Notes under the pieces: model-generated
Told to the model about the DNA's origin: nothing
Databases searched by the model: none
The model's input: the letters and a program-made list of their open reading frames with translations, nothing else
NCBI RefSeq assembly: GCF_017744135.1
Contig: NZ_JAGHQU010000006.1
Span: forward strand, 62,001-126,000
From: Endozoicomonas sp. G2_2
Lineage (GTDB): Bacteria; Pseudomonadota; Gammaproteobacteria; Nevskiales; Salinisphaeraceae
Direction: 5' to 3'
DNA: 64,000 bases
Made by a program: the position numbers and the translations under genes
Shown: positions 49,249 through 60,984 of the stretch, in pieces
How positions within the stretch are numbered: the first letter of the stretch is position 1
Layout of the letters: each line of letters begins with the position of its first letter

Positions 49249-50004
49249 CTAACCGGCCGCGTGCGCGATGTCCAAGAATGAATCGGCCTTGAGCGAAGCG
49301 CCGCCAACCAGCGCGCCGTCGACGTCCGCCCCGGCGAAAAGTGCCGCGGCATTGTCCGGCTTTACGCTGCCGCCGTAAAGCAGCTGAACCGATTGCGCCA
49401 GTGTAGCATCCCTGTCGGCGATTTGTCCGCGCAGGAATGCGTGAACGCCCTGAGCCTGCTCCGGCGTGGCCGACCGGCCGGTACCGATCGCCCAGATCGG
49501 CTCATAGGCGATCGTGACCTGCGCGAGCGTGGCCGCGTCGCACTGTTCGAATAGCGCCGCGATCTGCGCACCCAGCACCGCCTCGGTTTCGTCGGCCTCG
49601 CGCTGTTCCAGCGTTTCACCGACGCATACGATGGGCTTGAGGTTCGCCGCCACACAGGCGTCGGCCTTGGCCGCGACCACCGCATCGGTCTCGCCGTAAA
49701 TTGCGCGGCGCTCGGAATGACCGACGATGACATGGCTGCAGCCGGTGTCGGCGAGCATTGCACCGTTCACCTCGCCGGTGAATGCACCGGCGTCCACTTC
49801 GGCCGCCAGATTCTGCGCGCCGAGTGCGACCCGGCTACCCGCCAGCCCCTGCTTCATGCGCTCGATATACACGAACGGCACGCACACGAGCAGATCCGCC
49901 GACAGACTATCGCTGCCCTGGGTCACATCACGCGCGAATGCATCGACCTGCGCGGCGTCGCCATTCATTTTCCAGTTGCCTGCGATCAGCATGCGTCGGC
50001 TCAT
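49249..50004 (-). CDS. tpiA: Triosephosphate isomerase
   Basis: A 251-residue TIM barrel that interconverts dihydroxyacetone phosphate and glyceraldehyde 3-phosphate. Catalytic residues: Lys in AGNWKMNG (residue 12), His in VIVGHSERR (about 96) and Glu in IAYEPIWAIGTG (about 168). The phosphate-binding GGSVKPDNAA is intact. Located between glmM and secG as in Pseudomonas. Confidence 0.98.
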   Translation of the reverse strand: MSRRMLIAGNWKMNGDAAQVDAFARDVTQGSDSLSADLLVCVPFVYIERMKQGLAGSRVALGAQNLAAEVDAGAFTGEVNGAMLADTGCSHVIVGHSERRAIYGETDAVVAAKADACVAANLKPIVCVGETLEQREADETEAVLGAQIAALFEQCDAATLAQVTIAYEPIWAIGTGRSATPEQAQGVHAFLRGQIADRDATLAQSVQLLYGGSVKPDNAAALFAGADVDGALVGGASLKADSFLDIAHAAG

Positions 50005-50035
50005 CGTCTGCCCCTTGCTCTACAAATTGTCCAAA

Positions 50036-51421
50036 TCACGCCGCGCCGGCAGCGTCGCGCACGGTGTCGGCAAGGCGGTTCGCGCAGTCCTCGACTGCCA
50101 CCGCATCCATGCCTTCCACCATCACGCGCAACAGCGGCTCGGTACCGGAGGGCCGCAATAATACGCGACCTTCCTCACCAAGCGAGCTCTCGACTTCGCG
50201 TACGGCGCTGGTGACACGCTCGTCGTCCATCAGAGTGCCGGCGCTGCCACGCGTCACGCGCACATTGACGAGCGTCTGCGGACATTTGTCGACCGGCTGG
50301 ACGAGCGTTTGAAGGCTCTCGCCGGCGGCGACCATCGCCGCGAGCACCTGGAGTGCGGACACGATGCCGTCGCCGGTGGTGGCGCGATCCAGGCAGAGAA
50401 TATGGCCCGAGGATTCGCCGCCAATATTCGCCCCGAGCGCGCGCAGACGCTCGAACACATGCCGATCGCCCACCTGGGCGCGTTCGAAGGCCACGCCATC
50501 ACGCTTGAGCGCGAGCGCCAGACCGAGGTTGCTCATGAGCGTGCCGACCACCGGCCCCTGCAGCTCACCGGCACGCCGGCGCGCATCCGCGATCACGTAG
50601 AGCAGCTGGTCGCCGTCAACGATGTTGCCTTCGTGGTCGACCATGATGCAGCGATCACCGTCGCCATCGAGCGCGATGCCGACATCCGCACCGGCTTGAC
50701 GCACGGCTTCGGACAGGCCTTTGGGATGGGTCGAGCCGCAATCGCGGTTGATATTGAGCCCGTCCGGCTTGTCGCCGATGACCTCCACCTGCGCGCCAAG
50801 CTCCCGAAACACGTCGGGCGCGACGTGGTAGGTCGCGCCGTTCGCGCAGTCGATCACGACTTTCAGGCCCGACAGCCCGCCGTTCTCAAAGCGTGCGGTG
50901 GATTTGCAGAATTCGATATACCGGCCGGGGGCACTTTCGACGCGCCGCGCGCGGCCGAGCTTGTCCGACGCCACGCAGGTCAGCGGCTCGTCGATCGCGG
51001 CCTCGATCTCCCGCTCGACTTCGTCCGCCAGCTTCTGACCGAAGTGCGAGAAGAATTTCACGCCGTTATCGGCGTAGGGGTTGTGCGACGCACTGATCAC
51101 CACGCCCGCCGCCGCCCGAAAGGTGCGCGCGAGATAGGCAATCGCGGGGGTCGGCAACGGCCCGACCAGCAGCACATCCACGCCTGCCGCCGCGAAACCC
51201 GCCTCCAGCGCGGATTCGAACATGTAGCCGGACAGGCGCGTGTCCTTACCGATCAGAACCTGGGCACGCTCGCCCGGGCTTTCCGGGACCCCGTGCTCGC
51301 CCAGACGTCGAATCAGCACGCGGCCGGCCGCCCAACCGAGCTTGAGCGAAAAATCCGGCGTCATCGGCGATTCGCCGACCTCGCCTCGAATACCGTCCGT
51401 TCCGAAGTATCGCTGTGCCAC
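50036..51421 (-). CDS. glmM: Phosphoglucosamine mutase
   Basis: A 461-residue enzyme that converts glucosamine 6-phosphate to glucosamine 1-phosphate for UDP-GlcNAc. The phosphoserine is in [15 protein letters not shown] (about residue 109), the metal loop is ALDGDGDRC, and the C-terminal phosphate-binding loop is [17 protein letters not shown]. The start is GTG at 51421 with AAGGG 8 bp upstream, only 2 bp after the folP stop. Confidence 0.97.
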   Translation of the reverse strand: MAQRYFGTDGIRGEVGESPMTPDFSLKLGWAAGRVLIRRLGEHGVPESPGERAQVLIGKDTRLSGYMFESALEAGFAAAGVDVLLVGPLPTPAIAYLARTFRAAAGVVISASHNPYADNGVKFFSHFGQKLADEVEREIEAAIDEPLTCVASDKLGRARRVESAPGRYIEFCKSTARFENGGLSGLKVVIDCANGATYHVAPDVFRELGAQVEVIGDKPDGLNINRDCGSTHPKGLSEAVRQAGADVGIALDGDGDRCIMVDHEGNIVDGDQLLYVIADARRRAGELQGPVVGTLMSNLGLALALKRDGVAFERAQVGDRHVFERLRALGANIGGESSGHILCLDRATTGDGIVSALQVLAAMVAAGESLQTLVQPVDKCPQTLVNVRVTRGSAGTLMDDERVTSAVREVESSLGEEGRVLLRPSGTEPLLRVMVEGMDAVAVEDCANRLADTVRDAAGAA

Positions 51422-51423
51422 GT

Positions 51424-52308
51424 CTACCCTTTGCCTGATGAAGCCATCGCCTGGTTATCGGCCAGTGCGCGCGCCAGCGTAAGCACCTGCGTCGTCTCGC
51501 GCACATCGTGGGTGCGGATGATACCCGCGCCGTGCTGTGCCGCCCAGAACGCCGCGGCGAGACTGCCGTTGATTCGCGATGGCATATCGTCAGCGTCGAA
51601 CAGCTGCTTGAACATCGACTTGCGCGAGACACCCACAAGCACCGGCAATGGGCCACTCGTGAACACGTCGAGCGCGCGCATCAGCGTGAGATTGTGCGTG
51701 AGCGTCTTGCCGAAACCGAACCCGGGGTCGATGCATAGCCGTTCGTCGGGCACGCCGGCCGCTCGACAGGCGGCCACACGCGCATCCAGAAAGGCGCGCA
51801 CGTCGGTCACGACGTCGTCGTACGCCGGCGCCTGCTGCATGGTGCGCGGCTCGCCCTGCATGTGCATGAGACACACGGCCGCGCCAGTGCGCGCGGCGGC
51901 CTCCACCGCGCCGGGCGCACGCAGCGCCATGACGTCGTTGATCAGGTCCGCGCCTGCGGCGCAGGCCGCCTGCATGACCTGCGGCTTGACCGTGTCGATG
52001 GAGATGAACACATCGCTGCGCGCGCGTAGCGCCTCGATTACGGGCAATACGCGAGCGAGTTCCTCGTCTGCATCGACCGGCGTGGCGCCGGGACGCGTCG
52101 ACTCACCCCCGACATCGATGATGCGCGCGCCCTGCGCGACCATGTCCAGCGCATGGGTCACGGCGCGCTCGGTTTCTACAAAGCGCCCGCCATCGGAAAA
52201 GGAGTCCGGCGTGACGTTGAGAATCCCCATCACCGCCGGCTCCCGCAGATCGAGGCGGGCCCGGGCGCTGGCAATGAAGCGCGGCGGCGTTTTCGCTATC
52301 TCAGACAT
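51424..52308 (-). CDS. folP: Dihydropteroate synthase
   Basis: A 294-residue TIM-barrel enzyme of folate synthesis and the target of sulfonamides. Signatures: [16 protein letters not shown] (about 22), [17 protein letters not shown] (about 60), [10 protein letters not shown] and [13 protein letters not shown]. The ATG is at 52308, 84 bp after ftsH with a terminator between. Confidence 0.97.
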   Translation of the reverse strand: MSEIAKTPPRFIASARARLDLREPAVMGILNVTPDSFSDGGRFVETERAVTHALDMVAQGARIIDVGGESTRPGATPVDADEELARVLPVIEALRARSDVFISIDTVKPQVMQAACAAGADLINDVMALRAPGAVEAAARTGAAVCLMHMQGEPRTMQQAPAYDDVVTDVRAFLDARVAACRAAGVPDERLCIDPGFGFGKTLTHNLTLMRALDVFTSGPLPVLVGVSRKSMFKQLFDADDMPSRINGSLAAAFWAAQHGAGIIRTHDVRETTQVLTLARALADNQAMASSGKG

Positions 52309-52344
52309 AGCTCGAGGTATGGAAACGACCGTTTTGATTTCAAA

Positions 52345-52375
52345 TAAAAAAAGCCGCCAGAGAAACTCTGACGGC
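52345..52375 (-). terminator. ftsH: Terminator between ftsH and folP
   Basis: On the minus strand GCCGTCAGAG pairs with CTCTGGCGGC (one U-G) over a TTT loop, then seven T (A-run 52346-52352 on the plus strand). Wobble pairing fits the minus-strand RNA only. Confidence 0.8.
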
Positions 52376-52392
52376 CTTTCACTATCGAAGGC

Positions 52393-54363
<1,971 letters not shown>

Positions 54364-54469
54364 GATCTACATCCTCGACCGCTAGGTTGCGGTCGTGTGA
54401 ATATCGTCGTTGCGTCTTTGCAGGACAGTATAAACAATCGGCCTGCCCGGCCGTTGAATTCTTTCCGAC

Positions 54470-55087
54470 TCATGTACGCCAACCCTGGCCGAGCAGATAC
54501 ATCTCGCGGCTGGCATCGCGCGAGGCCTTGGGCTTGCGCACGGCCACGCGCCGGAAACGCTGGCGCATGTCCACCAGCATCTCGTCGAAACCTTCGCCCT
54601 GAAAGACCTTTATCAGCAGATCGCCGTTGGAATCGAGCACCTCGTTACACAGATCCAGCGCAAGCTCGGCCAGCTGCATGACCCCGGCCTGATCGGCGAC
54701 CATGATCCCTGTCAAGTTGGGGGCCATGTCGGAAAGTACAAGATCGACGCGATCGCTACCGAGCGTGGCGAGCAGCGCATCCACGCCGGCCTGCTGATCG
54801 AAATCCACGTTCAGGAACTCGACACCCTCGATCGGCTTCATGTCCAGGCGGTCGAGGGCTACGACACGGGCCTCGGGACGCTGGCGCCGGCAATACTGGC
54901 TCCAGCCGCCCGGCGCCGCGCCGAGATCCACCACGCAGCGCTTGCCCTTGAGCAGGCGGTCGCGCTCGTCGACCTCGGCGAGCTTATAGACCGCGCGGGA
55001 GCGATAGTTGTCCTGCTGCGCGGCGCGCACATAGGGATCGTTGCGATGCTTGTTCAGCCAACGCTTCGTGTCGCTGCGCTTGCTCAT
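54470..55087 (-). CDS. rlmE: 23S rRNA (uridine-2552-2'-O)-methyltransferase
   Basis: A 205-residue FtsJ/RlmE methyltransferase acting on the A-loop of 23S rRNA. The substrate-binding RSRAVYKLAEVDERDRLL (catalytic Lys), the SAM motif VVDLGAAPGGWSQY (about residues 52-65), the catalytic Asp in LSDMAPNLTG and Lys in LLIKVFQGEG are present. The ATG at 55087 is 48 bp from the divergent yhbY. rlmE-ftsH is a conserved pair. Confidence 0.97.
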   Translation of the reverse strand: MSKRSDTKRWLNKHRNDPYVRAAQQDNYRSRAVYKLAEVDERDRLLKGKRCVVDLGAAPGGWSQYCRRQRPEARVVALDRLDMKPIEGVEFLNVDFDQQAGVDALLATLGSDRVDLVLSDMAPNLTGIMVADQAGVMQLAELALDLCNEVLDSNGDLLIKVFQGEGFDEMLVDMRQRFRRVAVRKPKASRDASREMYLLGQGWRT

Positions 55088-55135
55088 GAGTCGTATACTG
55101 TTGGGCTGTTTTCTACCCGTTCCCGGCAAACAGCC

Positions 55136-55420
55136 ATGTCTCTAACCCTCGATGCCGCGGCGCGCCGCGCGCTCAAGAAGCAGGCCCATCATCTCAAGCC
55201 TGTCGTGCAGACAGGCGCGGCCGGGCTGAGCGAACCGGTACTCGCCGAGCTCGACCGCGCCCTGCTCGACCACGAACTGGTCAAGATCAAGCTCGCCAGC
55301 GACGAGAAAAGCGAGCGGCGTGCCGAAGTGGACGCCGCCTGCGCCCGTCTCGACGCGGCTTGCGTGCAGCAGATCGGCAAGACCGCGACCCTTTATCGCC
55401 CGAATCCCGACAAGCACTAG
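55136..55420 (+). CDS. yhbY: YhbY-family RNA-binding (CRM) protein
   Basis: A 94-residue CRM domain protein associated with 50S assembly. The pattern LKKQAHHLKPVVQTGAAGLSEPVLAELDRALLDHELVKIK (parts from residue 15) is diagnostic, although the usual GxxG loop (GKxG in many) reads GAAG here. It is divergent from rlmE, the classical arrangement, and convergent with greA. Confidence 0.93.
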   Translation: MSLTLDAAARRALKKQAHHLKPVVQTGAAGLSEPVLAELDRALLDHELVKIKLASDEKSERRAEVDAACARLDAACVQQIGKTATLYRPNPDKH

Positions 55421-55432
55421 GGCGCGTCGGGA

Positions 55433-55915
55433 TCAGACGTAACGCACCGTCACGATCTCGAGCGTGCGCCGACCGCCGGGCACGTCGACGTCGACGACAT
55501 CGCCCTCGGTCTTGCCGATGAGCGCCCGCGCGATGGGCGAGGCGAAAGACAGCAGACCGTTCTTGATGTCGGCCTCGTCCTCGCCAACGATCTGATAGGT
55601 CAGCTCCTCGCCGGTGTCCTCGTCGGCCAGTTCGAGGGTCGCGCCGAAAATGACGCGGCCATTGGCCTGTGCGCCGGCACGGGCCACATCGATGATCTGC
55701 GCGGTGGCGAGCTTGCTCTCGATCTCGTTGATGCGGCCTTCGTTGAAGCCCTGCTCCTCCTTCGCCGCGTGGTATTCCGCGTTCTCCTTGAGATCGCCGT
55801 GCGCGCGTGCTTCCTCGATCGCCGCGACGATGCGCGGACGCTCGGTCTTCTTCAGGCGCTTGAGCTCGTCACGCAGGGCATCCGCACCGTTCTGCGTCAG
55901 CGGAGTCTTGTCCAT
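55433..55915 (-). CDS. greA: Transcription elongation factor GreA
   Basis: A 160-residue factor that stimulates transcript cleavage by backtracked RNA polymerase. The N-terminal coiled coil has the acidic tip [17 protein letters not shown] ... [19 protein letters not shown], and the C-terminal domain has [33 protein letters not shown] (from about residue 108). GreB is excluded by the pattern. Upstream lies the bioA terminator. Confidence 0.97.
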   Translation of the reverse strand: MDKTPLTQNGADALRDELKRLKKTERPRIVAAIEEARAHGDLKENAEYHAAKEEQGFNEGRINEIESKLATAQIIDVARAGAQANGRVIFGATLELADEDTGEELTYQIVGEDEADIKNGLLSFASPIARALIGKTEGDVVDVDVPGGRRTLEIVTVRYV

Positions 55916-55942
55916 CTCGATCTACCTCGAAATATGCTGCCC

Positions 55943-55977
55943 TAAAACAAAACGGCCGCCGTGTCGGGCGACCGTTT
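55943..55977 (-). terminator. bioA: bioA terminator
   Basis: On the minus strand AAACGGTCGCC (55977-55967) pairs with GGCGGCCGTTT (55960-55950), one U-G pair, over a 6-nt loop, followed by TGTTTT. It lies 35 bp before the greA start. Confidence 0.7.
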
Positions 55978-56057
55978 CTCGATTGCTGGCGGGCAAGAAT
56001 CGGTAAGTCTCGGGGCCACGTTGGCCCGGGTGGTTTCAGGCTAGCAGTGCGCGCGAT

Positions 56058-57428
56058 TCAAGTCGAGACGGCGCGCTCGATGCCCTCGGCGGCCACCTGG
56101 CCGAGATGCGCGATCTGTTCCGGCGTGATCACGTAGGGCGGCATGAAGTAGATCACGTCGCCGAGCGGGCGCAGCAGTGCCCCCTGTGTGAGCGCATGGC
56201 GATAGACCTCGATACCGCGGCGCTCGCGCCAGTCGAACGGCGTTTTCGTGGCCTTGTCCCGAACCATCTCGATAGCCAGCACCATGCCGGTCTGGCGCAC
56301 CTCCCCGACGTTGGGATGATCCTTGAGCGGCGCGACCGCATCGGCCATGTGCTGGGCCAGGCGCCGGTTGACGTTGACCTGGTCGAGACGCTCGAACTCG
56401 TCGAGCGTCGCCAGTGCCGCCGCACAGGCCAGCGGGTTGCCGGTATAGGAATGCGAGTGCAGGAACGCGCTCAGGTTGGCGTAGTCGTCGTAGAACGCCT
56501 GATAGATGTCCTCCGTGGTCATGGTCACCGACAGCGGCAGATAGCCAGCGGTCAAGCCCTTGGACAGACACATGAAATCGGGGCTGATGCCGTTGGGCTG
56601 GCCTTCCGGGCCGGCCTGTTCGCACGCGAACAGCGTGCCGGTGCGCCCGAAGCCGACCGCGATCTCGTCGGCGATGAGATGAACCCCGTGGCGGGTACAG
56701 GCCTCGCGCAGCAATTCCAGATACACCGGGTGATACATGCGCATGTGGCCCGCGCACTGCAACAACGGCTCGACGATCACCGCGCAGGTTTCGTGCGCGT
56801 ATTCGGCAAGCAGCGCCTCCATGTCGGCGAACACGGCGCGGCTGTGTTCCTCCCAGCTCACGCCGGGTTCGCGCTCGTAGCAGTCCGGCGAGCGTGCAGT
56901 CAGCGGCTTGAGCAGCAGCGGCTCGTAGGTTTTCTTGTAGAGATCGACGTCGCCGACCGCCAGCGCGCCGAGGGTTTCACCGTGGTAGCTGTTCGACAGG
57001 TTGATGAAACGCGTCTTCTCGCCGTGGCCAGTATTGCGCCAGTAATGAAAGCTCATCTTGAGCGCGACTTCCACCGCGGCCGAACCGTTGTCGGCATAGA
57101 ACGCGCGCGTAAGCCCGGCCGGCGTCGCCTTGACGAGACGCTCGGCCAACTCCACGGCCGGCTCATGCGAGAAGCCGGCCAGCATCACGTGTTCCAGCGT
57201 GTCGAGCTGGGTCTTGATCCGGTCGTTGATGGCCGGATTGGCGTGGCCGAAGATATTCACCCACCAGGAACTCACCGCATCGATATAACGATTGCCCTCG
57301 AAATCCTCGAGCCAGACGCCCTCGCCGCGCTTGATCGGGATCGGCGGCATGCGCTCGGTGTCCTTCATCTGGGTGCAGGGGTGCCAGACGACCTGGAGGT
57401 CGCGCGCGACCATATCGGCGTTACTCAT
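56058..57428 (-). CDS. bioA: Adenosylmethionine-8-amino-7-oxononanoate aminotransferase
   Basis: A 456-residue class III PLP aminotransferase in biotin synthesis, using SAM as amino donor. VWHPCTQMKD at the N-terminus and the active-site VSSWWVNIFGHANP are BioA hallmarks, and the PLP Lys lies in DFMCLSKGLTAGYLPLS (about residue 282). The C-terminal IYFMPPYVITPEQI is typical. No other bio gene is in the window. Confidence 0.95.
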   Translation of the reverse strand: MSNADMVARDLQVVWHPCTQMKDTERMPPIPIKRGEGVWLEDFEGNRYIDAVSSWWVNIFGHANPAINDRIKTQLDTLEHVMLAGFSHEPAVELAERLVKATPAGLTRAFYADNGSAAVEVALKMSFHYWRNTGHGEKTRFINLSNSYHGETLGALAVGDVDLYKKTYEPLLLKPLTARSPDCYEREPGVSWEEHSRAVFADMEALLAEYAHETCAVIVEPLLQCAGHMRMYHPVYLELLREACTRHGVHLIADEIAVGFGRTGTLFACEQAGPEGQPNGISPDFMCLSKGLTAGYLPLSVTMTTEDIYQAFYDDYANLSAFLHSHSYTGNPLACAAALATLDEFERLDQVNVNRRLAQHMADAVAPLKDHPNVGEVRQTGMVLAIEMVRDKATKTPFDWRERRGIEVYRHALTQGALLRPLGDVIYFMPPYVITPEQIAHLGQVAAEGIERAVST

Positions 57429-57465
57429 GTGTCCTCGCTTTTGGAGCCGGGTTCGTGACGGTCGA

Positions 57466-58506
57466 TCAGGCGACCGCCAGCAACGTATAGGGTGCCTCGT
57501 GCGGCGCGCGCGAATCGCGCGGATGTTCGGCCTCGAGCGTCATGTCGCGGTCCGGATCGTACACGACGAGCAAGCGCCCGCCACCCAGAACCGCAACCCC
57601 CTCGGCCTTGTTGGCGAACTCGAACACGTGCCCGGCTTGTGCCTGCACCGGTGCCGGGTCGCGCCGCGCCGCGAAGTCGTCGAGCGCTATCCACCATAGA
57701 TAGGCACCCACGCACTCGGCGCCATCATCGTCCTCGACTTCGAAGCTGGTGAGTAGATACAGGCCCCGGTTTTCCGGGTCGTATTCCAGACTCGACAGAC
57801 CGACATCGAACCGGATGCCGGCCCACTGTGACGGGTCGAAGTCGTAGACAACCTCGAACTCGCCGGTAAACACGAGTTCGTCGTCATCCACGCGATACGG
57901 CACGGCCACGACACGGCATACATAATCGAAATTCTCGTGGTCCACGCCCACTTCTCGCACGCCGAACAGCAGGCGGTCGTCACCGCCCTCGCGCCCGGGA
58001 ATCGCGGCCAGGCCTTCGATCTTGTAGTACGGCGCGCCGAGCGCGGTTCCCAGATCGCGCCGCAGATCGACCGAGCTGCGCACGCCGTTATCCACGCTTT
58101 CGCCCGCCAGCCGCGGCAGATCGGGCCGATCCACGGGCCAGACCAGTAGGCGGTTGTAGTGATGTAGGCCAGCGGACTGGCTATCGACCCGGTCGAACCC
58201 GGTGGTCGCGATCACGTGCGTGCCGTTTGCGGTGAGCGCGAAGTCCTCGTACTTCTCGGCGTTGCGAATCAGGTCCGCGGTGTAATAAGCAATGGTGTCG
58301 TGCTGTGGTCGGCCGTCGATGCAGTCCATGGCGAAGACCGGCGAACGCGCTTCGCCGGGCACGCTCTTGTCGCTGGCCATCACCAGGCGGCGACCATCCC
58401 AGACGACCGCCGATACCTCTGCATTGACCGGCTCACCGGACGCGTCGGTCAGGCCGGACTCGAAACAATCGAACACGCCTTTTTCGAGGATGCGAATACG
58501 GGGCAT
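57466..58506 (-). CDS. Hypothetical protein (346 aa), propeller-like
   Basis: A soluble 346-residue protein without signal peptide or membrane segment. Repeated short beta units with patterns such as VVWDGRRLVMASD, FALTANGTHVIATTG, GLAAIPGREGGDDRLLFGVRE, LEYDPENRGLYLLTSFEVED and GVAVLGGGRLLVVYDPD suggest a beta-propeller and recall the esterase-like/phytase-like propeller families. Acidic residues are frequent. I do not recognise it with confidence and propose no reaction. It lies between bioA and ubiA on the same strand. Confidence 0.7.
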   Translation of the reverse strand: MPRIRILEKGVFDCFESGLTDASGEPVNAEVSAVVWDGRRLVMASDKSVPGEARSPVFAMDCIDGRPQHDTIAYYTADLIRNAEKYEDFALTANGTHVIATTGFDRVDSQSAGLHHYNRLLVWPVDRPDLPRLAGESVDNGVRSSVDLRRDLGTALGAPYYKIEGLAAIPGREGGDDRLLFGVREVGVDHENFDYVCRVVAVPYRVDDDELVFTGEFEVVYDFDPSQWAGIRFDVGLSSLEYDPENRGLYLLTSFEVEDDDGAECVGAYLWWIALDDFAARRDPAPVQAQAGHVFEFANKAEGVAVLGGGRLLVVYDPDRDMTLEAEHPRDSRAPHEAPYTLLAVA

Positions 58507-58542
58507 GCAACGGATCCCGCGGTTGGAGTGCGACGGCGCAGG

Positions 58543-59418
58543 CTAGCGAATCGCCAGGTCCGCCACAATGCCGGCGAAAATGACCCCGCCAAGGATGTTG
58601 TGCTGCATGAACACGCGAAAGCAGGCGTCGCGATCGCGATCACGCGCCAGCCATTGATGGTAGAGCGCCATCACCACGCCACCGGCCAGTCCGAGGTAAT
58701 AGAACACGCCGAGACCGAACTGCAGCCCCACGACCACCAGCAATGCGAAGAACAGGCACTGGCACAGGCCAATCACGGCACGGTCGTGGCGCCCCCAGAG
58801 AATCGCGGTCGATTTCACCCCGATCTTGAGATCGTCGTCGCGGTCGACCATGGCGTAGAAGGTGTCGTAGACCAGCGCCCAGATGAGCGTCGCGACGAAC
58901 AGTGTCCAGCCCCCTGCCGGCACCCCGCCCGCCTGCGCGGCAAAGGCCATCGGTACCGCCCAGCCAAACGCGGCACCGAGAAACATCTGAGGCCAATGGG
59001 TCACCCGCTTGGTAAACGGATAGAGCACGGCCAGGCCCGCGCCGACGAACGCCATGGCGATCGTCAGCGCGTTGAGCGTGAGCACCAGCCCGAAGGCCAT
59101 CAGGCAAAGCACCGCGAACAGGACGAGCGCCTCGCGCGGGCTGACTTCCCCGGTCGCTAGAGGCCGCGCCTTGGTGCGCTTGACATGGCCGTCGATCTTG
59201 CGATCGGCGAAATCGTTGATCACACAGCCGGCCGAGCGCATCAACACCGCACCGAGCACGAAGGCACACAGCACCCACGGGTCCGGCAAACCACCGGCCG
59301 CAAGCCATAGCGCCCAGAGCATCGGCCAGACGACCAGAAAGATGCCGATCGGCTTGTTCAGCCGGGTCAGCCGAAGCAGGGCATCGAAGCGCTGCGGCGA
59401 CAGCGTCGTGGCGTTCAT
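58543..59418 (-). CDS. ubiA: 4-hydroxybenzoate polyprenyltransferase
   Basis: A 291-residue integral membrane prenyltransferase that joins the isoprenoid tail to 4-hydroxybenzoate in ubiquinone synthesis. The two Asp-rich motifs are [20 protein letters not shown] (about residue 70) and [20 protein letters not shown] (about 190). Eight or nine hydrophobic segments are visible. Starts with ATG at 59418; no chorismate lyase gene is visible beside it. Confidence 0.96.
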   Translation of the reverse strand: MNATTLSPQRFDALLRLTRLNKPIGIFLVVWPMLWALWLAAGGLPDPWVLCAFVLGAVLMRSAGCVINDFADRKIDGHVKRTKARPLATGEVSPREALVLFAVLCLMAFGLVLTLNALTIAMAFVGAGLAVLYPFTKRVTHWPQMFLGAAFGWAVPMAFAAQAGGVPAGGWTLFVATLIWALVYDTFYAMVDRDDDLKIGVKSTAILWGRHDRAVIGLCQCLFFALLVVVGLQFGLGVFYYLGLAGGVVMALYHQWLARDRDRDACFRVFMQHNILGGVIFAGIVADLAIR

Positions 59419-59619
59419 CGCGAAACCTCTATATGGCGCTGGGTCGCGGGTATCGGGCCGTGGCGAGCGCGCGAATGCGGCGCTGACGGACTCCGAGCCG
59501 TTGATTGCATTGACCAGCTACCCCGAAACACACGTTTTAACGTTACCATGCGCCAAATTCAGACTGCAGCATGAACCGGGCCTGGCCCGCCGGCCGGTTC
59601 ATCGGTGATTGGAGAGTCC

Positions 59620-60984
59620 ATGTCCGCGCCCTCGCAATCCGGCGGCGCGACGATCACGGATCGTCGTCAGCTCATCGAGTACTTCGAAAACGCCTGCAAG
59701 CCGCCGAGTCGCTGGCGCCTGGGCACCGAACACGAAAAATTCGTGTTCGAGCACGACACGCTGCGGCCGCTGCCCTATGAAGGCGAGCGCGGCATCCAGG
59801 CCTTTCTCGACAAGCTCACGCGCTTTGGCTGGCAGCCGATGATGGAGAGCGGCAAGGTCGTGGCCCTGGAACTCGGGCGCTGCCACATCACGCTCGAACC
59901 GGGCGGCCAACTGGAACTCGCCGGCGCCCCGCTGGAAACCATCCACGAAACCTGCGACGAGATCCACGTGCATCTCAAGCAGGTTAAGGAAGTGGCGGCC
60001 GAGATGGACGTAGGCCTGATCGGGCTGGGCTTCCAGCCGAAATGGCGTCGCGACGAATCGCCGTGGATGCCCAAACCGCGCTACGACATCATGAAGGCCT
60101 ACATGCCGAAAGTCGGCAATCTCGGCCTCGACATGATGCTGCGTACCTCGACCGTACAGGTGAACATCGACTACGGTTCCGAAGCCGACATGGTGAAGAA
60201 ATTCCGTGTCGGTCTCGCCCTGCAGCCGGTCGCCACCGCGTTGTTCGCGAACTCGCCGTTCACCGAAGGCAAGCCGAACGGCTTCGTCAGTTACCGCAGC
60301 CAGATCTGGACCGATACCGACCCGGACCGCAGCGGCATGCTGGACTGGGTTTTCGACGACGGCATGGGCTTCGAGCGTTATATCGAGTACGCGCTGGATG
60401 TACCGATGTACTTCGTCTATCGCGACGGCCAGTACATCGACGCCTCGGGCCAGTCGTTTCGCGATTTCCTGGCCGGCAAGCTGCCGGCGCGCCCGGGCGA
60501 GTTGCCCACGCTCTCGGACTGGGACGACCATCTCACCACGCTGTTCCCGGAGGTCCGCCTCAAGCGTTTCATGGAGATGCGCGGCGCCGACGGTGGACCG
60601 TGGCGGCGGCTTTGTGCCCTGCCCGCACTGTGGGCCGGGCTGTGCTACGACAGCGAAGCGCTGGACCAGGCCTGGCAATTGTGTCGCGATTTCACCGCCG
60701 TAGAGCGCAACGCGCTGCGTCTTGAAGCGCCGGTGCACGGCCTGGCCACGCCGTTTCGCGGCGGCACCCTGCAGGACATCGCCCGCGAGGTGGTGCGCAT
60801 CGCACGCGGTGGGCTCGAACGGCGCGCGCGCCTGGATTCGCAGGATCGCGACGAGCGCATGTTCCTGGATCAGCTCACCGAGATCGCCGAAACCGGCATC
60901 ACCCCGGCCGAGCACCTGCTCGAACGCTATCACGGACCGTGGGGCGGCTCCGTCGACCCGGTCTTCAGCGAGTTCGCCTACTAG
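59620..60984 (+). CDS. gshA: Glutamate-cysteine ligase, plant/proteobacterial type
   Basis: A 454-residue ligase that makes gamma-glutamylcysteine, the first step of glutathione. It belongs to the plant-like class, not the E. coli class I: WRLGTEHEKFVF at the N-terminus, LELGRCHITLEPGGQLELAG, and the long MMLRTSTVQVNIDYGSE block, and the end YHGPWGGSVDPVFSEFAY. The ATG at 59620 has GGAG 6 bp upstream; the upstream in-frame start at 59605 is less likely. Its TAG overlaps the opposite-strand TAG of the CDF gene in CTAG. Confidence 0.93.
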   Translation: MSAPSQSGGATITDRRQLIEYFENACKPPSRWRLGTEHEKFVFEHDTLRPLPYEGERGIQAFLDKLTRFGWQPMMESGKVVALELGRCHITLEPGGQLELAGAPLETIHETCDEIHVHLKQVKEVAAEMDVGLIGLGFQPKWRRDESPWMPKPRYDIMKAYMPKVGNLGLDMMLRTSTVQVNIDYGSEADMVKKFRVGLALQPVATALFANSPFTEGKPNGFVSYRSQIWTDTDPDRSGMLDWVFDDGMGFERYIEYALDVPMYFVYRDGQYIDASGQSFRDFLAGKLPARPGELPTLSDWDDHLTTLFPEVRLKRFMEMRGADGGPWRRLCALPALWAGLCYDSEALDQAWQLCRDFTAVERNALRLEAPVHGLATPFRGGTLQDIAREVVRIARGGLERRARLDSQDRDERMFLDQLTEIAETGITPAEHLLERYHGPWGGSVDPVFSEFAY

